A DNA stretch of 64,000 nucleotides. Source: Chalara sp. BL73. Lineage: Eukaryota > Ascomycota > Leotiomycetes > Helotiales. Each line of letters begins with the position of its first letter. Positions within the stretch are counted from its first letter, which is position 1. This document shows positions 1-11,952 of the stretch, in pieces. Made by a program: the position numbers and the translations under genes. The stretch spans positions 1,674,001 to 1,738,000 of the forward strand of contig CAKJVC010000088.1 in assembly GCA_918026815.1 (NCBI GenBank). The letters are read 5' to 3'. The notes under the pieces are model-generated. The model saw only the letters and a program-made list of their open reading frames with translations, had not been told where the DNA came from and ran no database searches.

Positions 1-1016
1 TGCCAGGTGGCTCCGTCATTACTACCGTTCGCCATCCTAGCTGACCAACCTGCTTGAGCCTCACCTAAGATAAGCTCAGTGACAAGAGGTTGCTTATGAT
101 AGACTTTCCAAAGTCAACCACCTGGGCGATCCTGCTTGTGGCTCCCGCTTCTAGTTTGCAGCTAAGAATGCGGAACTACGACCTTAGTGGTACTGAATTT
201 GAACATTTGCAGTGAAAATAGGCCGTGAAAAGGGAGGAGCCGAGGAGCTTTACTGCTACTGCTGCTTACATGAGAGCGAAAAGAGACTTCTGAGAAGCAG
301 CCAAGGTGGTGCTGGGAAGAGGAGACAGTAAATACCCGTCCGGTGCCACAATTGGAGGTGCTCAGACTCTAGAGAACGCGTTATTTTCATTCTGAATCTG
401 TTGAGAAACGGGTGAGAGAGGCCTCATAGCTGCGGCTGTTGTTGCAATCCAAGAGTCTCTCAGTCGATATTTGGGGAGTTGCAATATCAAAAAAACATTG
501 CGGACGCCTCGGAACTACCATCTTCATTAATTGTGACCTGCCCTGCATCGAATGTTTGACAGCTAGTGTTGGAAGGAGCATCTTGTGAGTGGTTTTAAAT
601 TTGACTCTTTAGCTTAGCATCTTGCCTAATGAGGCGGATGGGTGAGTGGCCCACTTATTATTATCCTTTCCACTTAGTCCAAACGGTCAATATATGGAAA
701 TATGCAGTTCTGATCGTTGGGAAGGTAACTTAAGTACTATTGTTGCGCATCTTGCATCCGCGCTAGTATCCATTACCATCTACCCCTCCAATGCCATTAT
801 CGAATCACAGAAATTATTCGCATTTGGCTGCAGAAACAATGCTTGGACGTCTGCTATTCTGCCCAGATGCCAACCTCCGAAATGTTATACAAACCTCACA
901 CTGGAAATAACAAGACCATGAGTGCCTGTCAATTATTATATTCAATATAACAACTACCTCCGTCCACGCCTCAGCCTATCTTTCCCCACCCCCAACTTCA
1001 TCCTCCATTACCCCTT
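1..1016. other. Gene-free stretch
   Basis: No open frame here has protein-like composition, a signal peptide or a family motif on either strand. The left end is arbitrary, so the edge of a gene outside the window cannot be excluded. Confidence 0.5.
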
Positions 1017-1574
1017 CTAACCAATAGTAGCATCAAAGCTCAAGAAGGTCGACTCTTCTCCGGCAGCCGCCTCATCAAGAGCAATATTGTTGTCCAATTT
1101 GGTCTGCTCAGTGGCCAACTTCTCCTCCACATCCTGTCCCTGAGCTTGTTGAGCCTTTAGCTTCAGAATAGTGGCCTCGAGCTTGAGGACCTTGTTCTTG
1201 ATCTTGCCATTCTGGAGAGCGGTCTCCTCCGCCTCATCAGCTGCATTATCGATGGCAACATTGAAGGCTTCGGTCTCGGCGTCGTTGGCAACCTGGTTAA
1301 CCTCATTGAGGAAATCCAGATCCTCCTCGGTGACATTGGCCAGGTCCTCGGTATCTAGAGCCGAGAAGACGGCAAGAGCCTCCGCTTCAGCGTTGCCCGC
1401 AGTTCCACCGGAGATGGAAATGCTAAGTTAAAATGTCAGTACGACTTTCTATGGCACTTGGGGAATTACTGCATACTCGTCATAGGTAGTACTGCTGAAA
1501 ACCTGTCTCTTCGAGACTGGCGCTGAAGCGGCAAGGGTGGCAAAGAGGGCAACGACTGCTGTGGAGAAACGCAT
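1017..1574 (-). CDS. Small secreted protein, Ala/Glu-rich, with one intron
   Basis: Exon 1 is 1477-1574 and exon 2 is 1017-1422. The 54-nt intron has a canonical GTATGC donor and a CTTAG acceptor, and splicing restores one frame of 167 residues. The N-terminus (MRFSTAVVALFATLAASAPV) is a clear signal peptide, followed by a Lys-Arg site (SKRQ) that a Kex2-type protease could cut. The mature part begins YDDISISGGTAGNAEAEALA and is acidic, alanine-rich and probably helical, with a heptad-like stretch near residues 110-140 (KIKNKVLKLEATILKLKAQQ). There are no cysteines, so it is not a disulfide-rich effector. The pattern resembles widespread ascomycete small secreted proteins of unknown function; that link is from memory of the family. 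The gene stands alone on its strand. Confidence 0.85.
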
Positions 1575-4276
1575 CTTGATATTCTGATGTAAAGGCTGGT
1601 AGAATGATGAAAGATGGAGTATTAAAAATTCTTCTCAAAAGAATGAATGAAGTAGTTGAAGTGGAAAGAAGGCAATGACAGCACAGCTGTGGAAGGAAGG
1701 TAAAAAAACAGGTGAAGCTGAGTTGAAAGATTGAGATGAACTAGAGAACTCAAAACGAAGCAGATCGAGCCGCATCTTATAGAATCCGAATCTGATAATT
1801 TCAAACCACATCCACGGCTGCAATCACCCTGAACACCATGTTTTTGGACGCACGGAGATGCCAATAACTTGGCAGCAGCATTTCAGACGAGTTGAGGCTC
1901 TTGGCAATGTAATACCACAGTATGAGACGGGGACATGGGACGTGAATTCTCTCATGTTTTCAATAGGCGCTGTGCATTGTATGCTCAGTGATCAGTGCTC
2001 TTCGTCAAGAAAGAATGAAAACCTGAGGCTCGCTTAAACCTTGCTTAAGGGGTTTCTGTCTAGGGTTTCAACAACCCCTATTGACCAAACGCAACTCACC
2101 ATCACCAAACCCGAGTGGGGAAGGAATGGCTTGGCAGAGGTAGACAAAACGAGGCGCCATTTCCGACATGGACATCATTGGTGGGATCCGGACTGTTGTA
2201 TGGGGTTCTTGTTAGCGCATGGCATCCGCATACGAGATCTCTTAACGTCTTGGCAAGCAACTCATAGTTATGCCAGGAGAACAAAACGACACTTTTCGTG
2301 AACGAGCGCAATGCTTGGTCTGATGATCTGAAAGGAGATCAATTATGATGCGAAATAGTGCTATGCGTCGAATTTTTGCGGGCAGGGGATGTCAAGAAGT
2401 GCTGTCAAGAATCAATTTCACATCTCACACTATCGTCTCCTGAAGCCACCATCAATCATCTTTGCTCTCCATCTTCCGAGATGCGCGCCGCCGCCAGCCG
2501 CAGCTCCACCGGTTGCAATAGTGTTGCCCAAAATCAGGTGAGCGTGAAAGTCCGAAGATGTTCCAGCTCCTGCCAAGACGAGCGAGTTTCGGTGTCGAAG
2601 GCCATTTGGGCTACTCCGGGCAATTCTTGCGACAGCATCTTAGCGTCAGAGATGACATGAAAGGATGAAAATATGACGTTTTTCCCATTCTGAATTATGA
2701 GTTGGGCTTTGTCTGTCGGTAACCCATTGAGTTGCATCATGAGATATGCTCATTGCACAATAACATGGGCTCTGAAAACTCATTCGAAGTCACGAGGACG
2801 AACCTGCATTTGCGCGCTGCAGGTGTGACAGAATCTGAAATCCCACGTCACATAATGGGCCTTGCTATGTTTATGACCTTTTCCTCGACGGGATGAGATT
2901 TTTACACAAGCATACGCCACTTTCCTTGAGGCACCGAAGAGGAAATACTATGGGACCGCTACGGCCCGGACGTCTTGGCATGTGATCCCAAAGACAATAT
3001 AGCTGCTCGCATGTCGCCCGCGGGAAATCCAAATACAATCAGCACGGATAGACCTACCTGAGAGCACACGCTGCTGTGGGATTGACGAAGATGAGGTCTG
3101 CCAGTAGGCGAGAGTGGGTTGGTCTGATTCGTTTCCCAGCACATATACTGACACAACGAAAGTAACAAGAGTCAAGCTCTTAAAACGATACTCTATCATG
3201 ACTGCTGGCACACTTGACGCAAACATAATGGAGGTCAGGGCACTGTACGAAGGGCCACTGGGTTAGGAAGTTTGTGATGAACTGAAGGTGAACAAGAATC
3301 CACCTACGATATGAAGGTCATGAGCGAAAGCACAGTTGTCATCATCCACTTCTTGGGTGGTCCTCAATTCTGAGCACGCGCTGGGTCATCGGGTCCGTCG
3401 AAGTCGACGCCATCCTCTTTCCTAGATTTCAGACCGAGTGCTGCCCTCTCCCGCACATTGATATTTTTATTGATCGACGGCTGCAATTATGGGAGAGGAA
3501 GTTTGGGGCATCTTCACCTCATGCCTCGCGTTGCCGGATTGGTCACGACGATTTGCGCTTATCCAGGTGGCGAAGAATACCTGGCAGGATTAAGGCGTTG
3601 GGTGTTGTGCACGACTATTATGAAAGATGGTATAAGTGAATGGTGGTTTTGTTCCAGTATGGGAATTTGCTGAAAACGTACTGCAGTCAAACCTGAGGTA
3701 TGTTGATCTTAATGCGCGCAAGAGACATAGATACATATCACGCACTTGCAATGCAACGTGTGGCAATCACGTTGTGTTCCGGATGCAACAAGGAATGCCA
3801 CAAGCATGCAACATATACTATAAGTTAAGCTTTAATATCTATCAACTTGATATTAGGCTCGATATTGCTAGCCTTTATTCCTCACTGCTGCTCGCTAGCT
3901 CTCTGATTACCCAGAGGATAGTAGACAGGGTGTTGTTTTCCGCCTTCCTTATATTTACACCACCTTACTTCTGGACGTTGATCAACTTGGTCTCCCAGCC
4001 TTTACCGAGGCGTAATATCGTGAGTTAAGTTGTCAACATAACCACGCACTACGCGGCGGTAATTTACCCAAAGGCATGCCACGCGAGGTCTGCACCTTCC
4101 TGTACGAGCCGTTGCATGGCTACACATTCTCAATAGCCTTCCATAGGATTCCGCGCATAAGACAGTCCAGAAGACCAGAAGTTTAAATATGCAATTGAAT
4201 TAGTTAAGGTCGTCTGCAGCTGATTTACTTCTCACAACTCATATTCGCCTCTCCCCTGAAATATTGGCTGCGTAAC
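1575..4276. other. Gene-free stretch
   Basis: About 2.7 kb of mixed composition. Open frames are short, lack signal peptides or motifs, and do not splice into anything recognisable. No tandem or inverted repeat stood out. Confidence 0.45.
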
Positions 4277-4780
4277 TTGTCAGCACTTTATTATGTTACA
4301 TTCCGTTTGCTATGTCGAGCCTCACCCGGGACAAGTTTCCAGCCATGCTCTATATTGTCCCTTCTACTGCCAGACGAGGTGCCCTACCCTGCTAGTTCTT
4401 TCTACTCTTCCTCGATTCTTTCATACTTTCTCATGCAAGAGCATCTGGCACCGACATGTATCGTGACTCCTACGTGTACTTCTGACGTGACAATTGCCAT
4501 TGGAGCTTTGTCTATCATTCATTCCGTCAAGCCTACTTCTTCTGCCTTGCGATAAGTAGCGGAGGATATAATCCGGTGATGAGTATTGCCAGCAACAATG
4601 GTGGAGTCACGATGGATTGGCGGTCCTTAAACTCCATCGTTATTAACGGAGATCGGGCTATAGTCTCCGTGGGAGCTGGAACTTTGTGGAACGACACATG
4701 TATTAAACTTTGTCTATTAAACATCTCAATATCTAGTGGTCGCGCTACCGGGACTAGGTCAGGTGGATTCTTGACTAATC
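4277..4780 (+). pseudogene. Relic of a berberine-bridge (FAD_binding_4) oxidase, N-terminal part
   Basis: The first segment (about 4340-4535) keeps features of the FAD-binding PCMH domain of fungal BBE-like oxidases: LLPDEVPYPASSFY, then HLAPTCIVTPTCTSDV. A frameshift near 4535-4540 moves the match to another frame. It resumes as FCLAISSGGYNP (intact relatives have a FAIRSGGH-type sequence), GGVTMDWRSLNSIVI, VSVGAGTLWND and LNISISSGRATG. The flavin-linking His of the SGGH motif is Tyr here. The match stops near 4775 and the rest of the oxidase is absent. The frame then continues directly into an unrelated GMC fragment. I see no start codon with a signal peptide. This is a dead gene fragment, not a functional oxidase. 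Confidence 0.75.
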
Positions 4781-4795
4781 GTACGTTATCATTCT

Positions 4796-5382
4796 GCTTC
4801 CAGGCGCTCTGGGGTTTCGTCAGACTTACCTCCACCAATCCACACGACCGGCCCAAGGTCGATTTCAACTTCATGTCTGACTGAGTGGACTGGCCGATGA
4901 TACGCAAAGCCATCCGCGTCGCCGTGAAACTGGGAAAGACAATGCAAGAACAAGGATTCTCGCTGATCCGCGGGGTAATAGTCCCCGAATCCGAGGAGGA
5001 TGAGGACATAGACAAGATCATTCTCTGCCGAGCAAGATCAGTCTATCATTGGTCGAGTATGTGCAGGATGGTACCTGAGTCTGACAATCCTCCAGGTGTA
5101 GTGACAGACGATTTGCGCCTCCATGGAGTCTCGAATCTACGCGTCTGTGATTCAAGCATCCTTCCTCAGACTATCTGTACGCATATGCAGGCGCCGATGG
5201 TCATGGTAGCGGAGAAATGTGCTGATATGATCAGGGCGGTATCCTTGGCGGAACATGACGGGTCTTCACAGTTTGGCACGACTATTTTCAGTTCTATCGT
5301 CGAGGTTGTTGTCGTTATGTGCGTTGTTACGGTTGGTAAGGCTGTTATTATTGTTGTCGTCCCGTTCGTCGCTGATAGATAA
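4796..5382 (+). pseudogene. Relic of a GMC oxidoreductase, C-terminal domain
   Basis: From about 4796 the same frame that carried the upstream oxidase relic encodes a GMC_oxred_C domain: WGFVRLTSTNPHDRPKVDFN, KAIRVAVKLGK, VPESEEDEDIDK, VYHWSSMCRM (catalytic His region), GVVTDDLRLHGVSNLRVCDS and THMQAPMVMVAEKCADMI, which carries the second catalytic His. A TGA stop at 4882-4884 interrupts it between FMSD and VDWP. After the normal family end near 5240 the frame runs on through a hydrophobic tail (IFSSIVEVVVVMCVV) to a stop at 5382. The whole N-terminal FAD-binding half of a GMC enzyme is missing, so this cannot be active. It is not derived from the intact GMC gene at 20.8-22.9 kb, whose C-terminus differs strongly. 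Confidence 0.8.
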
Positions 5383-7902
5383 TAATCCAGGGAACAAGGA
5401 CAGGCAAGAAGCAATGGGACAACCGACGCTTCCCCTACCATTTCCCCTAAAATTATGAAGACAAAACGCAACCAAATACTTATGCGAGATCAGTTAAGAA
5501 TTGTATTCTCGTGACATTTGCCACCATGTGTTTATGATTGAAGATGTCTGCGCTGCCAAAAATTGTATGTAATTGTGTGAAAAGGCTTAGCCTCCTCCTC
5601 ACGTGAAGAACGAATTGCAACTGAATATGTACCCAAAGCAGGCAGGTAGTATCTAAAGTATATAACGAAGCCTTCTTTAAAACTCAGGACGGGCAGTAAA
5701 TTGTTTTAAGTAGAGAAAATTAAAAAATATAATTTTCTTACAGATATTAGTTGTCTAGATTTTTATATCTATGTACGTCTTTTCACGGTGCCGGCTTCAG
5801 GTACTGGGAGTGGAATCTGTTGGAGCTAAGTCAGGTGACAGGGAGTGACAGGGAGTGACAGGGAGTATCTCGGAATCTCATAAACTCTGAAGCCTCAATC
5901 TTACAATCATCTTTCGCCAGGTTAGGGCCACCAATAGCAATCTGTGCGAGTGATGTGATCTCGGCGACCCTCTTCCAGCATGTCTTGCAGAGTTGCGGAT
6001 AGCGGCACGGGATCGGCAAAGCCTTGCCATAAAGCGCAGGGAGCCGCCCGTGAATGGATAAGGTTATCGGTGGCTCCCTTACTATAGTCTCTATTCGGTA
6101 CGTGTTATGTTGGTTATTGGCGGGTCATATTGCGGCGCATAAGCAGGCAAGGTCGACTGCGCTATCACCAACAGTATACGCCGCTTTGAAACATATGTTG
6201 TGTATATCATGAAAAATTAGGTTCACTTGGGCACATTTCCTTAATGCTTAACCGGTTTGCTCCTCGTCAGGCTTCTTCTTGTAAGAAGTTCGCACGAGTA
6301 CGAAGCAAGGAGACCGCATTCATAAAAAACCCAGTAGTTTTATAACAAGCAATTAATCCCCGTGATAAACATGTGTTGTAAGTGCCATCATATATATCCC
6401 ATTTAGTGCATGCCACCCGAGCGTCCTGGATCGGGCTACAATGTCCGGGGCGTTAAACTACCCTGCTGTAGAAACTCGACTTCTCCAATAACCAGAAGTG
6501 ACTGGTGTTTAGATAAGGTAGGTGAGTCCGGAGGATGTTCTGTGCAACAGCTTTATACCATAATATCCTTCTACCAAGATTCAATAGATCTGTGTAACTT
6601 AAAGGATGATTGAGATCGCGAGTCACCTCACTAATGCCCTAAATAGTGCCCAATATATGTATGGAGGAAGCAGACTGCCTCCACTATATCTTGTGTTGAG
6701 AAAGGGAAGTAAGTTCTCAAGCATTCTTTTACGAGCAACAATAGAAGTAGAAGAAGGCCATGCATGCCTTATCATTGATTCTAAGACGTCAGCCGAGGCA
6801 GACCACCCACGAGCAATAATAGTATGGAAACAGGCAAATCATTTGTGAAAGGCAAGCAAAGCTCAAAATTGCAATAGGCAGCATTGGGTAGGACTACTAT
6901 AGAACCGGTCGGCTGGGACCACGAACCATCAATGACACTAACCCACGAATGGATATTGATCTACATACCGGCGAGCAAATGGGATATGAGGAAGACCAAT
7001 AAGAATGCGCTAATGAGTATATCAGGTGATTAGATTTAACGGACTGTACACTACCCGTCCCACACCAACCTGGACTAAATCCAGTACTCTTTCGTCGTCG
7101 CGGGGTAAAGTCCAGAAGCTACCCAGGGCTGAGAGCCAAGGAGGCTTGTTATTTGAGAACTGGAAAAGACCTAGAGACGGTTTCTTCCACGGTTGTGTAG
7201 CTTTAAGCTTAATTAAAATAACACTGCAAACAACCACTTTAGAAGTTGTGCACTTGGTACATCGAATGTTGTTAACAATTGAACTAATTTCAAGTCAGTT
7301 GATGATAGATGGTTGTACACCAAAATGGCAAACTAATAGCTTGGGCTTGGTTCTAGCCCAAGTCCGATTCAGGAAATTCCACGCTCAGGATAAGTCGCCG
7401 AATGAGGACAGGACCTAAACGTTGTACACAGGGTCATGAACGCTTGCTCAATAAGAAGAGCTGAATGGAGGAAGCCGGCGCGAAGCTTGGCATTCTCTGA
7501 TGGCCTAAACTAGGATCCCGCTTAACCAGATCCGTAAAAGAGCCTTTTTCTTGGCTCACTTTCCTTGTCTGCAAGTATCCTAGCCACTTAAGCCATGTGT
7601 GAACTGGATCGATATCTTTAGCTATGAAACTGAAGGCAAATACCGCCGTCCAGGCTCTCTGCTTGAGGCTGAGTTAACTTAAACCTATCTAGGCTCTAGA
7701 GATACCCAGCGTTCGACCAGCATAGCCAAGACTAAGCCTTCAGCTTTATGTAGTGGAGGCTTGTAATTTATCGAAGCCTTTCTAGAAGAATGTCATACTA
7801 AAGCATGGAGATATAAGATGGGAGATGTATCTCTTGTTGCCATATCTTCAGGCCACATTACACCTCAAGTATCTTCTCTATCAGCTCTTGTTACAAAACA
7901 TT
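5383..7902. other. Gene-free stretch with one short tandem repeat
   Basis: No convincing gene on either strand. An AT-rich patch lies at 5690-5770 and a decameric tandem repeat at 5835-5866. The rest shows nothing I can support. Confidence 0.5.
5835..5866. repeat. 10-bp tandem repeat, three copies
   Basis: Three perfect head-to-tail copies of GTGACAGGGA, followed by the first two bases of a fourth. No gene overlaps it. Confidence 0.9.
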
Positions 7903-8843
7903 ATGTTCAGCAAAACCATCTACACAATCCTCACAACAGCATTTCTGCTCAGAGATGTACACGCTCAAGCGCCAGTGCAAGGTGCGCCGGGACTGAAATA
8001 CATCGGTTGCGCAACTCATAGAAGTGGTCTTCATGGATGGTATCTTGCGCAGCCTGTTACAGGCGGTAGTATTTCGGCAACTGCTGAGTACATGCGAACG
8101 CAAGAAACAAAAGAGTTTGCTTGTGGCTATGTACAACCAACACAAACAGAGCCGTACGATAAATCTCCTGTTGATACTTATATCTCAAGCTGACATCCTT
8201 TCACAGGCAATGCGTCTTCTCATTATTCGGGCTTGATTACTCAGCTCTGACCATTGTCTCTGACAGCCAATGCACAACGCCGTGTCCGGGCAATTCAGCA
8301 GAAGCATGTGGCGGACCTTTCAAATCAGATTCTTACCAGCGAGCATTCTCTTTCTATGCTATAGAAGCTATTGTCAACTCCTCCTCAAGCGAGACATCAA
8401 CCACAGTACCACCCACCTCAACTGAGTCATCAACTACCATTTCAGCCTCAACAACATACACGGAACCCACTATCACACCTAGCACGCCAACTCTCCCAAA
8501 ATATTCTGGCACGACAGTGACAAACTCAAACGGGTCAGTTTCTACGTCAACTTATCCAGGCGGTGTACAACCTGCTGTCACAGGAGCGAATGAAACCCCT
8601 GATGCGGGCGTACCCGTGGGCACGGAAAATACTGTTACACCCGTGACATCTACGAGACAAATCCCCACCGCGATTAGCGGTGTCTCGACCACGGTTCGAT
8701 CCGTTGTGGTGGTGACGCCGAGTACCACTGCCACTGGAAGCACCGCGACAAACAGTGTAATAACTGGTACGGGAAATAGCTCTTCACAATTATCAAAATT
8801 TAGCTTGTTCGCGGCAATTCTTGTAGCTTTAAGAATGTGGTAG
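7903..8843 (+). CDS. Secreted, GPI-anchored WSC-domain-like surface protein
   Basis: Exon 1 is 7903-8153 and exon 2 is 8207-8843. The 53-nt intron (GTACGA...CACAG) joins phase 2 to phase 2 and gives 295 residues. I chose the ATG at 7903 because it opens a signal peptide (MFSKTIYTILTTAFLLRDVHA); an in-frame ATG at 7825 would bury it. After the signal comes a cysteine-patterned region of about 90 residues (LKYIGCATH, EFACGYV, PQCVFSL, DSQCTTPCPGNSAEACGG). Its end closely matches the WSC-domain pattern CxxPCxGN....CGG. The rest is a Ser/Thr-rich stalk, probably O-mannosylated, ending in NSVITGTGNSSSQ plus a hydrophobic tail, the layout of a GPI-anchored protein. WSC domains are thought to bind glycans. 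Roles in wall integrity sensing or wall binding are possible, but there is no cytoplasmic tail as in Wsc1-type sensors. Confidence 0.82.
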
Positions 8844-10691
8844 ATTTGTAGGTTTTGACATGTACGGGTGTTCTTGTTTTTGGCAGCATTGGTTTAGAGG
8901 CTTGACGATAGGTATTCATTGAGAATTTCAAGGGAATTATATATCGTGAAGATGGTCTTTGGCATATATCTATATTACGCTATAACCAATAATGTAAATG
9001 TGTCTCCTATCAAGTTCCTCCTCAAAAACAATTCCTCGTTTTGAACACTTAACGCTCTTCCCTCTTTCATTTTTAGCCGCAACTTCATAACATGAATGAT
9101 TGGTGACTGACCCCAACTCTTTATTAATGAGATCTGTGAAAGATCTGAAGGAGTGAGAAGAAATGATACAAACAGCCACAAAGTTCAATCTTGCTCGCTT
9201 TATTTTTTAAGGTCTTGCTTGCTCTTAGACAAATGTGACATTAATGGGACACCTTGACAAGACCTTAAGAGCCATTTCGAACATTCAATTACAACGGGGA
9301 AATAAGGATAGATTGTGTCTTTCTTTGCCAAAGGTTTAGCTTGATGAAACAGCGTCGAGTGATGGCTCTGGATCATATTCCTTAAAAAAGGTGGTGTTAT
9401 CTACCTCCCCCCCCCCCCCCCCAATCCGTTCAATGATTATCTTGATCCCAATCACGAGGCTAGTTATGGTCTGCTCGAATTAAACCACAAAATATCAATG
9501 CGGGAGATCAAGCTCAAGCCCGATGAATACCAGCAAGCAGTAGGTGAACAACCTGTTTCATCAAAAGACAGGAACGCTCACAAAAATTCATGAGAGCTTA
9601 GAGCTGGAGAAAAGACGGCACAACGGCCGCACCTAAGAAGCTACCAGACGCACCAGGCAGCTGGCGCAGGAAACATTGAGGATATTTTGGCTTCTTGGCT
9701 CACATTGTCTAGCTGCAGAAAGACGGCACATCTTGGAATAGTTGATAATTCTACTCGAGGGCTGGCCCCTAAGAGATTTCTTGTTTCTCACTTTGTATGA
9801 TCATTAAATGTTTCTAGAATAAAAGTCCAAGTCCTGCAGGCTAAGTTGCAGCGGTACTGATGATCTCTCCAATCGTGCTTATCGAGTTTGGGAGACTCAG
9901 ATCTATATATAGCAAATAAAGTATTGTCGAGAGTATCAGCCAATTGTACTCTATTTCCATTTCGAGGGTCGACCAGCCAGCGTGGGGGTTTGGATTAAAT
10001 TGGTCTGCCACTTTTTCTCAACATAGTTGGACTGCCGTTAGAGCACATTCACGGATCAAGTACAAGCATACCAAAGAGATCGGGATTGTCCTATCTAGAG
10101 ATTACTTACTCATCGCTATTGTGATATGACGAAGGAATTGTTATAGAATATCTTAAATTGGGAATGTATAGTATTCGGGTCCAGCACACATCGCTAGGCA
10201 CTCAACCGAAGCGAACAACAAGGGTCTAGGAGATCTGTAAGTCACAGCTATAGAAGTATACTGGAATCCAGATCGATGAATGGATACCTATGTACTCTAG
10301 AAGCCCCCAACTCACGACACTATTTGAGTTTGTATCTCGCGCTTCGCCAAAAGCTCCATTTGCCTTGATAGAACGCGTCGTAGGAGGCGATGATAGGTGG
10401 GAGATAACTGTGAATGGAGGCAGATTGTGAAACATTGTACAAGACTTGAATCTGTCTGTTCCTGCTAATCGAAAATAATAAGTAAGCCGGTAATCTTGCA
10501 GTAAAAGTGATGGATCACGCCCACCTCGCTTCAGCTTTATGACCTGGCAGTAGACTCTGAACCCTTCATCTCCTTCCTGCTACATACCGTATACATCTTT
10601 ATATACTCCTGATAGTATTCTATAAAGTAACATACTTCTCTTTCTTCAGGCGTATATCGATCAAATCGAGTTCTGCTTATGCAGGTCGCTC
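8844..10691. other. Gene-free stretch with a poly-C tract
   Basis: No supportable gene. A run of 16 cytosines lies at 9407-9422. The remaining open frames are short and unstructured. Confidence 0.5.
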
Positions 10692-11162
10692 TCACTCCAT
10701 AGTCCTGTATCCAACTAGATATGTAACCAGACCAATACCGGGACGATATAATCCACTCTCTCTTTGCACGCGCCGCGCAAGCTCCAAATTCTCCTCAGCC
10801 TTTTGCCTTCTCAGTTGCTCCAGCTCCTCGTGCTGCTGTTGCTCTATTTGCGCTGCCCATACACGTTGTTCTTCGCGTTCTTGATCAATCGCTCGTAGAA
10901 GTGCAATTTGCTCTTCTTGTCGAGAGCGGCGGCGTTCTTGTGTGATTATGATAGAGGGCTCCGGACTGCCGGGTGGTGTATAGGATGTTGGAGTTGGTTC
11001 GGCGAACGAGAAAGGATGGCTGGGATAGAAGATCGAGACAATGATCATTGACATGCTGGTTGCGATTACGATGATCCAGATACATATCACGAGGTTCACG
11101 ATTAGGCCGCTTCTTCCTTTCGTAGATCTTGTCGCAGTGTTGAGGAGGGTGATTGGTGCCAT
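10692..11162 (-). CDS. Orphan single-pass membrane protein with a charged coiled-coil tail
   Basis: A single exon of 156 residues, not recognised as any named family. The layout is a short basic N-terminus (about residues 1-20), a strong hydrophobic segment (about 20-46, LIVNLVICIWIIVIATSMSM), a Pro/Thr/Ser linker (about 50-72) and a Glu/Arg/Gln-rich stretch (about 75-140) with coiled-coil-like spacing (AAQIEQQQHEELEQLRRQKA). The positive-inside rule is ambiguous because both flanks are basic. Three other single-pass proteins of the same build lie within 15 kb. Confidence 0.6.
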   Translation of the reverse strand: MAPITLLNTATRSTKGRSGLIVNLVICIWIIVIATSMSMIIVSIFYPSHPFSFAEPTPTSYTPPGSPEPSIIITQERRRSRQEEQIALLRAIDQEREEQRVWAAQIEQQQHEELEQLRRQKAEENLELARRVQRESGLYRPGIGLVTYLVGYRTME

Positions 11163-11952
11163 GCCTGATGTAGTTCAGTTCTGGATGAAAAGTGTTAAAA
11201 TATATTGTAATTTTGGTTCGTTATCTCATTTCCCTTTCTTTTTCTCTATGTCGCTTGAATTAGGTTGCTTGGGACACAGTTGTTTGCCTGACCCTAGGTG
11301 GGGTAGTTGGTATAAAAAATATTTGAGCTATTAGAGGTTGAGAAGCTAAGTATAAGCGAAATGACTACCATCTGCCTGAAGATTTCCGGTAGCTTTAGCG
11401 GGATAAGCTAACGGTTTGAATTTGACCAAATCTGAGGCTGAAGGCGGTCCATCGAAATAGGGGGGGGGGGTCACATGGTCGGTTAATTAATTTATGGACC
11501 AAAACAAGACGGATTACAGAAATCTTGCAACAGCTCTTCCGGTACCAAAAAGGCTATACTAATTTGGGCATCGTCTTTGGGTATAAGAATCTTAAGGTAT
11601 TTTTCTATGGCAGATCAAACTATCCAGAAAATTATACTCGGAATTGAAATGGCAACATTATTGTACCATGAAGCGCTGCCTTGCTGGTCGATTGCAAACG
11701 TCGATCAGAGAGATAAATACTTTGAGCACTTCAGCGCAACTGAAAATACGGTGAACTTCCGGTGATTGCTTTGGAATTAATGCAAAAGAATCGAAACTTC
11801 ATCCATGACCATATTGGTGGGTTTAACTAGCTTGAACTCAAACCAGTTCACTTCAAAATGAGCCGGAAAATATATACACTACCTCTCCAAGTCTACACGA
11901 TCTTCAATAATCTCCGCATATTATTTTACAACTACGCCTCACAAGCGCCTAA
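11163..11952. other. Intergenic stretch with a poly-G tract
   Basis: No supportable gene. A run of 11 guanines lies at 11460-11470. An ORF at 11577-11765 has no recognisable features. Confidence 0.45.

Noticed and set aside
1171..1431. Plus-strand frame of 86 residues opposite the small secreted protein gene
   Set aside because: Ser/Ala-rich shadow of the minus-strand gene; its composition is explained by that gene's codons.
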